DNA of 64,000 bases from assembly GCF_030063475.1 (NCBI RefSeq), contig NZ_JASIRT010000004.1, positions 1 to 64,000 of the forward strand. Direction: 5' to 3'. Positions within the stretch are counted from its first letter, which is position 1, and the number at the start of each line of letters is the position of its first letter. Positions 26,250-35,276 of the stretch are shown here, in pieces. The DNA comes from Roseomonas sp. E05. GTDB lineage: Bacteria; Pseudomonadota; Alphaproteobacteria; Acetobacterales; Acetobacteraceae. The notes under the pieces are model-generated. The model had not been told where the DNA came from. It was given only the letters and a program-made list of their open reading frames with translations, and ran no database searches. The translations under genes and the position numbers were made by a program.

Positions 26250-27722
26250 TCAGGCCTGGATGACGGGGTGATAGGCCGGTTCGGCCGGAGGTGGGAAATC
26301 ACCGCGCGTTTCAAAGGGCAACGCGGCCCCGGTCTCGACCGCCGCGTCGCGGTAGACGCCGCGCGTGTCCACGATCAGGCGGGCATGCGCGCGCAGCGCG
26401 GCGAAGTCGATGCCCGGCTGCGGCGTGACGACCAGCACCGCGTCCTGCGCCGCGACGAAGGCGGGGTCGAGCGGCTGGCTCTCCAGCGCGGGCGCGCCAT
26501 GCGCGGCGGCGAAGCGCGGCACCAGCGGGTCGTGATAGGCGGCCTGGACGCCGCGCCCGGCGAGCAGGCGGAGGATCTCGATCGCCGGGCTCTCGCGCGT
26601 GTCGGCCACGCCGGGCTTGTAGGCGAGGCCGATCAGCAGGATGCGGGCGCCGCGCAGGGGCGTGCCGCGGGCGTCCAGCGCGTCGCGCAGGCGGCCGACC
26701 ACATAGGCCGGCATGGCGTCGTTCACCCGGCCGGCCAGCTCGACGAAGTCGCTCGGCACGCCGAGCTCGCGCGCCTTCCAGGCGAGGTAATAGGGGTCCA
26801 CCGGGATGCAGTGGCCGCCGAGGCCGGGGCCGGGGCGGAAGGGCATGAAGCCGAAGGGCTTGGTGGCGGCGGCGTCGATCACCTCCTGCACGTCGAGGCC
26901 GAGGGCGTGGCTGATCCGCTTCAGCTCGTTGACCAGGCCGATGTTCACGGCGCGGAAGACATTCTCGTAGAGCTTCACCAGCTCGGCGGCGCGCAGCGAG
27001 GAAACCGGCACCAGCGCGCCGGCCGCCGGGCCGTAGAGCGCTTGGCCGACCGTCAGGCAGGTGGGCGTGGCGCCGGCCACCAGCTTGGGCACGCGGCCCA
27101 CCGTGCCCTCCGGGTTGCCGGGGTCCTCGCGCTCGGGGCTGTAGATGGCGAAGGCGTCCTTGCCCACCGTCAGGCCGGCGGCGGCCAGGACGGGGAGGAC
27201 GAACTCCTCGGTGGTGCCGGGATAGGTGGTGCTCTCCAGCGCGATGGCCTGGCCGTGGCGGAGATGGGGCGCCAGCGCCGCCAGGGCCGCCCGCACCGGG
27301 CCGAGCTCCGGCTCCTTGTGCGGCCCGAGCGGCGTCGGCACGCAGATGATGAGGGCGTCGCAGCCGCGCGCCGCCGCCATGTCGGCATAGGCCGCCAGGC
27401 CGGCGGCGGCGACGCGCGCATCGGCGATGCCGTGCAGCGGGCTGCGGCCGGCGGTGATGGCCTCGACCCTGCCAGCGTCGATGTCGAAGCCGGTGACGGG
27501 AAAGCCCAGCTCGGCGAAACGCAGCGCCAGCGGCAGGCCGACATAGCCGAGCCCGACCACGCCGATCCGCGCCGTGCGGGCCTCCAGCCGCACGATCAGG
27601 TCGGCGGCGGGGTCCTGCGGCAGGCGGACGGCCTCGGCGGCCTGCCGCAGGAGGTCCAGCGAGCCCGGCCGGCCGGGCGCCGTGCCGAGGAGGGTGGTGG
27701 CGGGGTCGCTGGAGGGGGTCAT
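26250..27722 (-). CDS. Nucleotide sugar dehydrogenase (UDP-GlcNAc/ManNAc type)
   Basis: 490 residues. It oxidises C6 of a UDP-sugar twice with NAD to give a uronic acid. Rossmann motif GVVGLGYVGLPLALRFAELG is at about residue 54, with ICVPTPLGPHKEPELG, YSPEREDPGN and the catalytic cysteine C305 in GLGGHCIPVDPYYLAWKA. The C-terminal domain holds LIGLAYKPGVADTRESPAIEIL. The sequence is closest in pattern to WbpA/WecC-type enzymes. There is an unusual leader of about 50 residues before the Rossmann fold. The start overlaps the CapD-type gene (ATGA). Confidence 0.92.
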   Translation of the reverse strand: MTPSSDPATTLLGTAPGRPGSLDLLRQAAEAVRLPQDPAADLIVRLEARTARIGVVGLGYVGLPLALRFAELGFPVTGFDIDAGRVEAITAGRSPLHGIADARVAAAGLAAYADMAAARGCDALIICVPTPLGPHKEPELGPVRAALAALAPHLRHGQAIALESTTYPGTTEEFVLPVLAAAGLTVGKDAFAIYSPEREDPGNPEGTVGRVPKLVAGATPTCLTVGQALYGPAAGALVPVSSLRAAELVKLYENVFRAVNIGLVNELKRISHALGLDVQEVIDAAATKPFGFMPFRPGPGLGGHCIPVDPYYLAWKARELGVPSDFVELAGRVNDAMPAYVVGRLRDALDARGTPLRGARILLIGLAYKPGVADTRESPAIEILRLLAGRGVQAAYHDPLVPRFAAAHGAPALESQPLDPAFVAAQDAVLVVTPQPGIDFAALRAHARLIVDTRGVYRDAAVETGAALPFETRGDFPPPAEPAYHPVIQA

Positions 27723-29770
27723 GCGCGGGCTACGGGGGCTGTACCTGGGTTGTGGGCGAACTCCGGGACCAGCCGTGCGAGCTGGACCAGCGCCGCCTCG
27801 GCATTGCCGCCGCGCGCGGCGGCGGCGATCTCGTCGATGGCGCGGCCGACCAGGGCGGCATCGGCGGTGCGCGGGGTGGCGACCAGAAGGCCGGCGAACT
27901 GCGTCGGGCGCGGCGGCTCCTGGCCGTGGAACAGCTCCTCGTAGAGCTTCTCGCCCGGGCGCAGGCCGGTGAAGCGGATCTCGACATCCTCGTCCGGCCG
28001 CAGCCCGGCAAGGCGGATCATGCGCCGCGCCATGTCCACGATCTTCACCGGCTTGCCCATGTCGAGCACGAAGATGCCGCCATCGGCGAGCTCCGGCGGC
28101 TGGCCCTGCCGCTCCTCGGCGCCCGCCGCGCCGAAGGCGCGGAAATTCTCCGCGTCGGCGGTACCGACGACGCTGGCCTGCAGCACCAGCCCGACCGCCT
28201 CGCGCACCGTCATGAAGTAGCGGCGCATGTCGGGATGGGTGACGGTCAGCGGCCCGCCGCGCTCGAGCTGCCGGCGGAACAGCGGCACCACCGAGCCGGT
28301 GGAGCCCAGCACGTTGCCGAAGCGCACGGTGACGCAGCGCATGCCGCCGGCGCGCCGCGCCTGCATGTCGAGCGCCTGGCAGTACATCTCGGCGAGCCGC
28401 TTGCTGGCGCCCATCACGCTGGTCGGGTTCACCGCCTTGTCGGTGGAGATGAAGACCATCGCCCGGCAGCCCACCGCCCGCGCCGCATCGGCCACGATGC
28501 GGGTGCCCAGGGCATTGGTCAGCAGCCCTTCCAGCGGGTCGTTCTCCACCATCGGCACGTGCTTCAGCGCGGCGGCGTGGAACACCAGCTCGGGCCGCTC
28601 GGCCTCCACCAGCCGGGCGATGCGGGCGGCGTCGCGGATATCGGCCAGCATGGCGCGGCGCGGCACGCCGGGGTGGTTCTCGGCCAGTTCCAGGTCGATC
28701 GAGTAGAGCGCGAACTCGCCATGGTCGAGCAGGATGAGCTGCGCCGGACCGAGGGCGGCCACCTGCCGCGCCAGCTCGCCGCCGATGGTGCCGCCGGCGC
28801 CGGTGACCAGCACGCGGCGGCCCTGCACCAGCCGCGCCATGCCCTCGCGGTCGAGCGGCACCTGCGGGCGGTCGAGCAGCTCCTCGATGGCGACGGGGCG
28901 CAGGTCGAAGCGGCGCACCACGGCGGCCTCGCGCCGGGCGGGGTCGAGCGCGGTCAGGCGCGGGGCGCGCTTGACCGGCACGCCGTGGCGGTCGGCGGCG
29001 TCCAGCAGCTCCTCCAGCGCCGGACCCTGCAGGTCGGGGTCGGCGAGGACGATGGCGCGGGGCAGGCGCAGCTCGGCGCGCAGCCGGTCCAGCACCTCCC
29101 CCGCCTCCTCCAGCCCGCCCAGGATCGGATGGCCATGGATGCGGCGGCCGGCGGCGCGTGGGCGGCGCGCCAGGATGCCGACGACGCGGTAGCCCGGCGC
29201 GCGCTGCTGCAGCAGCGCACGAATGAACAGGTCGGCGGCATCGCCGGTGCCGACCAGCAGCACCGGCTGCGCCGGCGCCTCGCTGAGCGGGCCGACACGG
29301 TGGACCTGCTTCAGCGGCGCCAGGATGCGCGGCGCCAGCAGCAGGGCCGAGAGGGTGCCGGCATGGATCAGCGGGAAGGCGGGATTGCCGGGCGCCCAGG
29401 CGTCGGTCGCATAGAGGCCGAGGGCGAAGAGCAGGGCGCCGCCGATGCCGGCGCCGACCACCGCCACCAGGTCCTTCAATCCGGCGAAGCGCCAGTATTG
29501 CTGCGGCAGCCGCACCGGCACGCCGGCCAGCAGCAGCGCCACCATCGCGCCGGGCAGTGCGCCGAGCCACCACAGGGCGGGCGGGGGCCAGTCGCCCGGC
29601 GCCGCCATCCAGACGGCAAGCGGCAGGGCGAGGGCGGCCAGCAGCGAATCGAGGCCGAGGTTCAGCAGGATGCGGGGGAGGGCCATGATTGCCGCGTATA
29701 GGCGCCGCACCGCGAGGGGTGAAGGATTGCCGCGCGGCCTCCCGTCCCGCAGGGTGAGGCCGCCGGTCAT
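27719..29770 (-). CDS. Membrane nucleotide-sugar 4,6-dehydratase (CapD/WbpM/PglF family)
   Basis: 683 residues. Four membrane segments (about residues 30-55, 66-86, 100-122 and 135-152) are followed by an N-terminal Rossmann-like region and a catalytic SDR domain with VTGAGGTIGGELARQV (residue 322) and FISTDKAVNPTSVMGASKR. The Ser-Met-Lys set, with Met453 in place of Tyr and Lys457, is typical of UDP-GlcNAc 4,6-dehydratases. GLRPGEKLYEEL is the CapD tail. The product would be a UDP-4-keto-6-deoxy-HexNAc, a substrate for the DegT aminotransferase. The ATGA overlap with the upstream glycosyltransferase supports the start at 29770; an ATG at 29686 is also possible. Confidence 0.93.
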   Translation of the reverse strand: MTGGLTLRDGRPRGNPSPLAVRRLYAAIMALPRILLNLGLDSLLAALALPLAVWMAAPGDWPPPALWWLGALPGAMVALLLAGVPVRLPQQYWRFAGLKDLVAVVGAGIGGALLFALGLYATDAWAPGNPAFPLIHAGTLSALLLAPRILAPLKQVHRVGPLSEAPAQPVLLVGTGDAADLFIRALLQQRAPGYRVVGILARRPRAAGRRIHGHPILGGLEEAGEVLDRLRAELRLPRAIVLADPDLQGPALEELLDAADRHGVPVKRAPRLTALDPARREAAVVRRFDLRPVAIEELLDRPQVPLDREGMARLVQGRRVLVTGAGGTIGGELARQVAALGPAQLILLDHGEFALYSIDLELAENHPGVPRRAMLADIRDAARIARLVEAERPELVFHAAALKHVPMVENDPLEGLLTNALGTRIVADAARAVGCRAMVFISTDKAVNPTSVMGASKRLAEMYCQALDMQARRAGGMRCVTVRFGNVLGSTGSVVPLFRRQLERGGPLTVTHPDMRRYFMTVREAVGLVLQASVVGTADAENFRAFGAAGAEERQGQPPELADGGIFVLDMGKPVKIVDMARRMIRLAGLRPDEDVEIRFTGLRPGEKLYEELFHGQEPPRPTQFAGLLVATPRTADAALVGRAIDEIAAAARGGNAEAALVQLARLVPEFAHNPGTAPVARA

Positions 29771-30972
29771 TTCGTCGCGCAGCCCAGCGGGGCGAGGCGG
29801 CGGTACAGCCCGACCAGCCGCTCCGCCTCGGCCGCCCAGCCGAAGCGGCCGAGCGCCGCGGCCCGGCCCCGGCCGCCCAGCTCGGCCCGGCGGGCGGGGT
29901 CGGCGAGGCTGGCCACGGCGGCGGCGATGGCGGCGGGGTCGGCGGTGTCCACCAGCAGGCCGCAGCCGGCCTCGCGGATCACCGCGGCGACCTCCTCGGC
30001 GAAGGCGGGGGCGATCACCGGCAGGCCGGCCAGCATGCAGTCGAACAGCTTGTGCGGCAAAGCCAGGCGGTGGTTCTCCACCCCGGGCTGGAACAGCACC
30101 AGGCCGATATCGGCGCGCGCCGCCTGCTCCAGCGCGGCGGCGTGCGGCATCCAGCCATGCTGCTCCACCCCCGCCGTCAGGCCGAGCGCGGTGGCGCGGG
30201 CGGCGAAGTCGGGGCCGGAGCCGTCGGTGAAGCGGCCGATGAGGCTGAGCCGCGTGCCCTCCGGGCAGAGTGCCAGGGCGTCCAGCATCTCCATCGCGCC
30301 GCGCGCGCGGCCGAGCGCGCCGAGATGCACGAGCGTCAGCGGTCCGGGCTGGTGCTCGCGCGGGGTGACGGGGGTGGCGGTGGCGTAGTTGCGCACCGGC
30401 ACGATGCGGTCGGGCGTGGCGAAGTCGCCATCCAGCCCGTCCTTCGCCACCACCACGGCATCGGCGCGCAGCGCCATGCGGCGGCAGGCCCAGCGGATGG
30501 CGGCGCGGCCGAGCGGGCGCAGCGCCGCCGGCAGGCGGGGATCGAGCCGCGAGGGGTAGTGCTCGTGCACGTCGAGCACCACACGGGCGCCGCTGCGCCG
30601 GGCGGCGAGCAGGGCGGCCAGCCAGGCATCCGGCTCGCTGGCATGCAGCACCGCGGCGCCGCTCGCCGCCGCCAGCCGTGCCAGCGCCGGGATGTTGGCG
30701 AGCCGGCCGCGCCAGCCGCCGGCGCGGCGATAGGTGCGAATGGCGACGCCTTCATGCATCGCCGGCGCCCCGGGGCTGCCCTCCGGACTGCCCTCTGGGC
30801 CGCCGGGGCAGAGATGCAGCACGCGCCAGCCGGCCGCGGCCAGGGCGGCACCCTCCTTGCCGACGACGCGGACATCGGTGGGTGGATGCGCCGCCGAGAG
30901 CAGGCAGGCCAGCGGCGCCTCCGCGCGGGCCGGCGCGGCCGGCTGGCGCAGCAGGGCGGAACCGTCGGGCAT
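29767..30972 (-). CDS. GT4-family glycosyltransferase
   Basis: 401 residues, a GT-B fold enzyme. The N domain holds RVVGKEGAALAAAGWRVLHL and VLDVHEHYPSRL; the C domain has LVHLGALGRARGAMEML and the nucleotide-binding end HKLFDCMLAGLPVIAPAFAEEVA, with the conserved Glu region. It probably adds a sugar to a lipid-linked oligosaccharide on the cytoplasmic side; donor and acceptor are unknown. It overlaps the epimerase gene upstream and the CapD-type gene downstream. Confidence 0.88.
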   Translation of the reverse strand: MPDGSALLRQPAAPARAEAPLACLLSAAHPPTDVRVVGKEGAALAAAGWRVLHLCPGGPEGSPEGSPGAPAMHEGVAIRTYRRAGGWRGRLANIPALARLAAASGAAVLHASEPDAWLAALLAARRSGARVVLDVHEHYPSRLDPRLPAALRPLGRAAIRWACRRMALRADAVVVAKDGLDGDFATPDRIVPVRNYATATPVTPREHQPGPLTLVHLGALGRARGAMEMLDALALCPEGTRLSLIGRFTDGSGPDFAARATALGLTAGVEQHGWMPHAAALEQAARADIGLVLFQPGVENHRLALPHKLFDCMLAGLPVIAPAFAEEVAAVIREAGCGLLVDTADPAAIAAAVASLADPARRAELGGRGRAAALGRFGWAAEAERLVGLYRRLAPLGCATK

Positions 30973-32093
30973 CAGGCGGCGCTCCGGGCCGGGGCGGGCG
31001 CCAGGGCCGCGCGCAGATGCGCCACCATGCGGGCGCCGGCCTTGCCGTCCCAGAGCGGGATCGGCCGGGCGGTGGGCCAGCCGCCGGCCAGCACCTCGGC
31101 GACGGCCGCTTCCAGCGTGGAGGGGGCGACGAGGCGGTTGGCGCCGGATTCCAGCGTCACCGGGCGCTCGGTGGAGGGGCGCAGGGTGAGGCAGGGGCGG
31201 TCCAGCACCGCCGCCTCCTCCTGCACGCCGCCGCTGTCGGTGGCGACGAGGCGGGCGCGGGCGAGCAGGCCGAGGAAGTCGAGATAGCCGAGCGGCGGCA
31301 GCATCCGAATGCCTGGCGGCGGTGCCAGGCCGGAGTCGCGCAGGCGGGCGGCGGTGCGCGGGTGCAGCGGCCAGACCAGCGGCAGGCGCGCGGCGGTCCG
31401 ATCCAGCGCCACCAGCAGCGCGGCGAGGCTGGCCGGATCGTCCACATTGGCCGGGCGGTGCAGCGTCACGAGCCCGTAGCCGGAGGGTGCCAGCCCCTCG
31501 GGCAGCGGCCGGGCCAGGGCGGCGGGCAGGCGGGCCAGCAGCGTGTCGATCATCGCGTTGCCGACGGCGCAGACCGCCTCCGGCGCGTGGCCCTCGGCCA
31601 GCAGGCGGCCGGCAGTGGCGCGGTCCGGTGCCCAGAGCAGGTCGCTGATGGCGTCCACGGCGCGGCGGTTGATCTCCTCCGGCATGTCGCGGTCGCCGCA
31701 GCGCAGCCCGGCCTCCAGATGCGCCACGGGAATGCCGAGCTTGCGCGCCGCCAGGGCGGCGGCCAGCGTGCCGTCCACATCGCCGGCCACCACCACCAGC
31801 GCGGGACGGCGGTCCGACCAGAGCTCGGCGCAGGCCGCCATGGTGCGGCCGGTGAAGGTGGCATGGCCGCCGCCCGCCGTGACGCCGAGCGAGATCTCCG
31901 GCTCGGGCAGGCCGAGATCGGCCAGGTGGGCGCCGAACATCGCGGGATCGGCGTGCTGGCCGGTATGCAGCAGCACCGGGCGGCAGAAGGGCGGCGCAGC
32001 GGCGAGGGCGTGCCACAGCGCCGCCAGCTTCGGCAGGTTCGGCCGCGCCGCCGCCACCAAGTGCAGTTCGGGCATGGCGGTGGCGGCGGTCAT
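30972..32093 (-). CDS. wecB: UDP-N-acetylglucosamine 2-epimerase (non-hydrolysing)
   Basis: 373 residues. It converts UDP-GlcNAc and UDP-ManNAc. Motifs of the family: LLHTGQHADPAMFGAHL, VAGDVDGTLAAALAARKLGIPVAHLEAGLR, MPEEINRRAVDAISDLLWAP, LVTLHRPANVDDPASL and TDSGGVQEEAAVLDRPCLTLR. It normally works with a UDP-ManNAc dehydrogenase to give UDP-ManNAcA, and such a dehydrogenase lies two genes downstream. ATGA overlaps on both sides. Confidence 0.93.
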   Translation of the reverse strand: MTAATAMPELHLVAAARPNLPKLAALWHALAAAPPFCRPVLLHTGQHADPAMFGAHLADLGLPEPEISLGVTAGGGHATFTGRTMAACAELWSDRRPALVVVAGDVDGTLAAALAARKLGIPVAHLEAGLRCGDRDMPEEINRRAVDAISDLLWAPDRATAGRLLAEGHAPEAVCAVGNAMIDTLLARLPAALARPLPEGLAPSGYGLVTLHRPANVDDPASLAALLVALDRTAARLPLVWPLHPRTAARLRDSGLAPPPGIRMLPPLGYLDFLGLLARARLVATDSGGVQEEAAVLDRPCLTLRPSTERPVTLESGANRLVAPSTLEAAVAEVLAGGWPTARPIPLWDGKAGARMVAHLRAALAPAPARSAA

Positions 32094-33334
32094 GCGGCGG
32101 CCAGCAGGCCGACCGGCGCCATCTCGCCGGCTGCCTCCACCACCTCGATGAACTGGCCGGCGAGCAGCCGCCGGTCCCAGCGGCGCACCGCCTGCTCCCG
32201 CGCCGCGCGGCCCATGGCACCGCGCTGGAGCGGGTTGTCGGCCATCTTCAGCAGGGCCTCGGCCAGGGCGGCGGCGTCGCCGGGCGCGGTGGCGATGCCG
32301 CAGGGGCCCTCGGCCAGCAGGCGGGCGGCGCGGCCGGGCAGGTTGGAGACCACCGGCAGGCCGGCGGCCAGATAGTCCATCAGCTTGTTCGGCGCCGTCA
32401 GCTCGGCGAATTCCGGCACCGGGGCGAGGCATTGCAGGCCGACCTGGGCGCCCGCCAGCAGGCTGGCGAGCTGCCGCTTCGGCAGCGGCGGCAGGAAGCT
32501 GACATTGTGCAGGCCGCGCGCTGCCGCCTCGCTGCGCAGGCGCGGCTTCTCGCTGCCCTCGCCCACCAGCAGAATGCGGATGCGGTGCTCGTTGGCGGCG
32601 CGCAGCACGGCGGCCGCATCGAGCATCTGGTCCAGCCCGTTGGCGCGGCCATGCGCGCCGGCATAGACGGCCAGCATCTCCCAGGGCGCCGCCTCGGCCG
32701 GGCGCCAGGGGGAGACCTGCGGGCCGAACAGGTCGAGGTCGCAGCCATTGGGCACCACATGCACCCGGTCGCGCGGCGCACCGCGGGCCAGGGCGGTGGC
32801 GGCCATGCCCTCGCTGAGCGCCACCACCGCGCGGGCCTGGCGGCAGGCGGCATTGGCCATGACCTCCATGCCCGCCAGCGCCCAGCCGGGCACCCCGCCC
32901 ATCGCGCGCGGCAGCTCCGGCCAGGGGTCGCGCATCTCGTAGAGGAAGGGCGTGCCCTTCACCCGCTGCGCCAGCAGGGCCGGGAGGGTGACGGTGAGCG
33001 GCGTCGAGCTGGCGATCACCAGGTCCCAGTCCTCGGCCAGCGCCAGCCTGCTGGCGCGGGCGGCATAGCGGGCGAAGGCGAGGCTGCGGGCGGCGAAGCC
33101 CTGGGCGTTGCCGCAGGGGATGTCGAACTCGACGATGCGCAGGCCGCGCAGCCGCCCCTCGCGCCGGCCGGAATGGAACTCGCCCGCGAGGCCGGTGGCG
33201 GCGCCCTCATAGCGGCCGCAGGCCATGGTCACCTGATGGCCGCGCGCCAGCAGCGCGGTGGCGAAGGCATGGCTGCGCGTCGCGGTGGCGCCGTTCGGCG
33301 CGGAATAGTGCTGGTGCAGGTAGAGGATGCGCAT
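32090..33334 (-). CDS. GT4-family glycosyltransferase (WbuB-like)
   Basis: 414 residues. It starts MRILYLHQHYSAPNGATATR, the typical opening of WbuB/Cap-type GT4 enzymes, with YEMRDPWPELPRAMG, VHVVPNGCDLDLF, LAVYAGAHGRANGLDQML and the nucleotide end APNKLMDYLAAGLPVVSN. WbuB-like enzymes commonly use amino sugars such as FucNAc or QuiNAc as donors, which suits the neighbourhood, but the specificity is inferred. It begins five bases after the aminotransferase stop. Confidence 0.9.
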   Translation of the reverse strand: MRILYLHQHYSAPNGATATRSHAFATALLARGHQVTMACGRYEGAATGLAGEFHSGRREGRLRGLRIVEFDIPCGNAQGFAARSLAFARYAARASRLALAEDWDLVIASSTPLTVTLPALLAQRVKGTPFLYEMRDPWPELPRAMGGVPGWALAGMEVMANAACRQARAVVALSEGMAATALARGAPRDRVHVVPNGCDLDLFGPQVSPWRPAEAAPWEMLAVYAGAHGRANGLDQMLDAAAVLRAANEHRIRILLVGEGSEKPRLRSEAAARGLHNVSFLPPLPKRQLASLLAGAQVGLQCLAPVPEFAELTAPNKLMDYLAAGLPVVSNLPGRAARLLAEGPCGIATAPGDAAALAEALLKMADNPLQRGAMGRAAREQAVRRWDRRLLAGQFIEVVEAAGEMAPVGLLAAA

Positions 33335-33339
33335 CGGGC

Positions 33340-34470
33340 CTATCCCTTGCAGCAGCCGCGGATGACGGTGATGACCCGCTCCTGCTCCTCGGCGGTCATG
33401 GCGCCGCTGGGCAGGCAGAGGCCGTGCTCGAAGAACTGGCCGGAGAGCCCGCCGCCGTCATAGCGGGCGCCACGGAAGGCCGGCTGCATGTGCAGCGGCT
33501 TCCAGACCGGGCGGCTCTCGATGCTGGCGGCGTCCAGCGCGCGGCGGACCGCCTCGCGCGTGCTGCCGAAGGCCTTCGGGTCGATCAGGATGACGGAGAG
33601 CCAGCGGGTGGCGCGGGCCCAGGCCGGCTCCGGCATGAAGCCGATCCCGGGCAGGTTGCCGAGCCCCTCCACATAGCGTTCGAAGACCTGCCGGCGCTCG
33701 GTCACGCGGGCCTCCAGCGCGCCGATCTGCGCCAGCCCGACTGCTGCCAGCACCGAGGAGAGGCCATAGGAATAGCCCGTCGTCTCATGCTGGTAGTGCG
33801 GCGCCACCTCCTTCGCCTGGCTGGCGAGATGGCGGGCGCGGGCGATCAGCGCAGGGTCGTCGGAGGCGAGGGCGCCGCCGCCGCCGGCGGTGATGATCTT
33901 GTTGCCGTTGAAGGAGAAGGCGGCGAGCGCGGCACCCTTGCCCACCGGGCGCTCGCGGTAGCGGGCGCCCATCGCCTCGGCGCTGTCGCACAGCACCGGC
34001 ACGCCCCAGCGGCCGCAGAGGGTGAGGATGGCGTCCAGGTCGCAGGGCTGGCCGTAGAGGTCCACCGGCACCACGGCGCGCGGCAGCTTGCCGCGCTGCG
34101 CCGCACGCTGCAGGGCGCTCTCCAGCAGGTTCGGGTCCATCGTCCAGCTTTCCGCCGCGACGTCGAGGAAGCGCGGCCTGGCGCCCATCTGCACGGCGGG
34201 GGCAATGGTGGCGACGAAGGTCAGGCTCTGGGTCCAGACCTCGTCCCCCCGCTCCACGCCGAGCACGCGGTAGCCGAGATGCAGGGCCGCCGTGCCGGAA
34301 GCGACCGCGGCGACATGCGTGAATTCGGTCGCCTCGCCGATCGCCTGCTCGAAGGATTCGGGCACCGGCCCCGCCGGAGCGATCCAGCCGTCCGTGAGGG
34401 TGCGACTGAGGACTGCGAGCTCACCGCCGACCAGGCTGGGGGGCGACAGGTGCAGGCGGGTCCGCGGCAT
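33340..34470 (-). CDS. DegT-family aminotransferase (4-amino sugar, PglE/EpsN type)
   Basis: 376 residues from the ATG at 34470 (MPRTRLHLSPPSLVGGE). Earlier in-frame starts at 34482, 34560 and a TTG at 34596 would add up to 42 residues without family similarity. PLP sites are VASGTAALHLGYRVLG, DSAEAMGARY and the lysine in FSFNGNKIITAGGGGAL, a motif shared with PglE, EpsN and perosamine synthases. It would aminate the 4-keto sugar from the CapD-type dehydratase. An AT-rich dyad region upstream suggests that a promoter for the downstream operon lies here. Confidence 0.9.
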   Translation of the reverse strand: MPRTRLHLSPPSLVGGELAVLSRTLTDGWIAPAGPVPESFEQAIGEATEFTHVAAVASGTAALHLGYRVLGVERGDEVWTQSLTFVATIAPAVQMGARPRFLDVAAESWTMDPNLLESALQRAAQRGKLPRAVVPVDLYGQPCDLDAILTLCGRWGVPVLCDSAEAMGARYRERPVGKGAALAAFSFNGNKIITAGGGGALASDDPALIARARHLASQAKEVAPHYQHETTGYSYGLSSVLAAVGLAQIGALEARVTERRQVFERYVEGLGNLPGIGFMPEPAWARATRWLSVILIDPKAFGSTREAVRRALDAASIESRPVWKPLHMQPAFRGARYDGGGLSGQFFEHGLCLPSGAMTAEEQERVITVIRGCCKG

Positions 34471-34559
34471 GCGGGCAGGCATGCCGCGGCTTGGAAAAAA
34501 GAGAACCCCCTGCGGACGGGAGGGGGCATCGTCTTCTGCCCGGAGGTGGATCGCAGCCA

Positions 34560-34640
34560 TGGGTCCACTCACATTTTTGTGATAGCAGACAGCCAAACAG
34601 GTTCGACGTTCTGTTTCAAGACAGAAAACAACCTATGGTG
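34560..34640 (-). promoter_or_regulatory. AT-rich gap with dyads upstream of the 34.5-25 kb operon
   Basis: This short gap is much lower in GC than anything nearby. It contains CACATTTTTGTG (34570-34581) and TTCTGTTTCAAGACAGAA (34609-34626), a 6-bp inverted repeat with a 6-base spacer. It separates the phosphoglycosyl-transferase gene from the aminotransferase gene and probably holds a promoter and operator, or a weak terminator. Exact -35/-10 elements could not be fixed. Confidence 0.45.
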
Positions 34641-35276
34641 TTAAAAGCTCGTTGACGCCCTCTCGGAGTCGGCGGGCGAGGCGACATCGAAACGCGGCAT
34701 GGTGGCGCAGCCCGGGGCGTGAACGCCCTTTCCCCGCAGCAGAATCGCCAGCGTGCCGAGCATCGCGGCCAGGTCGGCGCCCAGCGTGACCCGCGCGGCG
34801 TAGCGTGCGTCCAGCTCCAGTCGCTCCTCCCAGGGCAGGGCATTGCGGCCGGCGGCCTGCGCCACCCCCGCCAAGCCCGGGCGGACACGCAGCCGCTGCC
34901 GCTGCCGCGCCGTGTAGCGCGCGGTATAGGCGGTGGGCAGCGGCCGGGGGCCGACCAGGCTCATCTCGCCGCGCAGCACGTTGACCAGCTGCGGCAGCTC
35001 GTCCAGCGCGGTGGCGCGCAGGCGGCGGCCGAAGGGCGTCAGCCGCGCAGCGTCATCGCCCGGCCCCTCCCGCATCGAGCGGAACTTCAGCAGGATGAAG
35101 GGCGCTCCGTCCCGCCCCGCGCGCTCCTGCCGGAACAGCACCGGCCGCCCCAGCGCCAGCCGCACCGCCAGCGCCGTGCCGAGCAGCAGGGGCGAGAGCA
35201 GCAGCAGGCCGAGGCCGGCGCCCAGGATATCGAGGCAACGCTTGCCCCATCGTTCGTAAGGTCCCTGTTCAGGCAC
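34641..35276 (-). CDS. Phosphoglycosyl transferase (sugar transferase, PglC/WcaJ C-terminal type)
   Basis: 211 residues from a GTG at 35276. It starts polymer synthesis by moving a sugar phosphate onto undecaprenyl phosphate. The single re-entrant helix region KRCLDILGAGLGLLLLSPLL is followed by the family motifs PVLFRQERAGRDGAPFILLKFRSM, LPQLVNVLRGEMSLVGPRPL and VRPGLAGVAQAAGR, with the Asp-Glu catalytic pair in TALDELPQ. It is the short form without the N-terminal four-helix domain, like PglC. It overlaps the polymerase gene by eight bases. Confidence 0.94.
   Translation of the reverse strand: MPEQGPYERWGKRCLDILGAGLGLLLLSPLLLGTALAVRLALGRPVLFRQERAGRDGAPFILLKFRSMREGPGDDAARLTPFGRRLRATALDELPQLVNVLRGEMSLVGPRPLPTAYTARYTARQRQRLRVRPGLAGVAQAAGRNALPWEERLELDARYAARVTLGADLAAMLGTLAILLRGKGVHAPGCATMPRFDVASPADSERASTSF

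Noticed and set aside
27752-29701. 649-residue plus-strand frame over the CapD-type gene
   Set aside because: Antisense shadow frame; no start signal or family motif.
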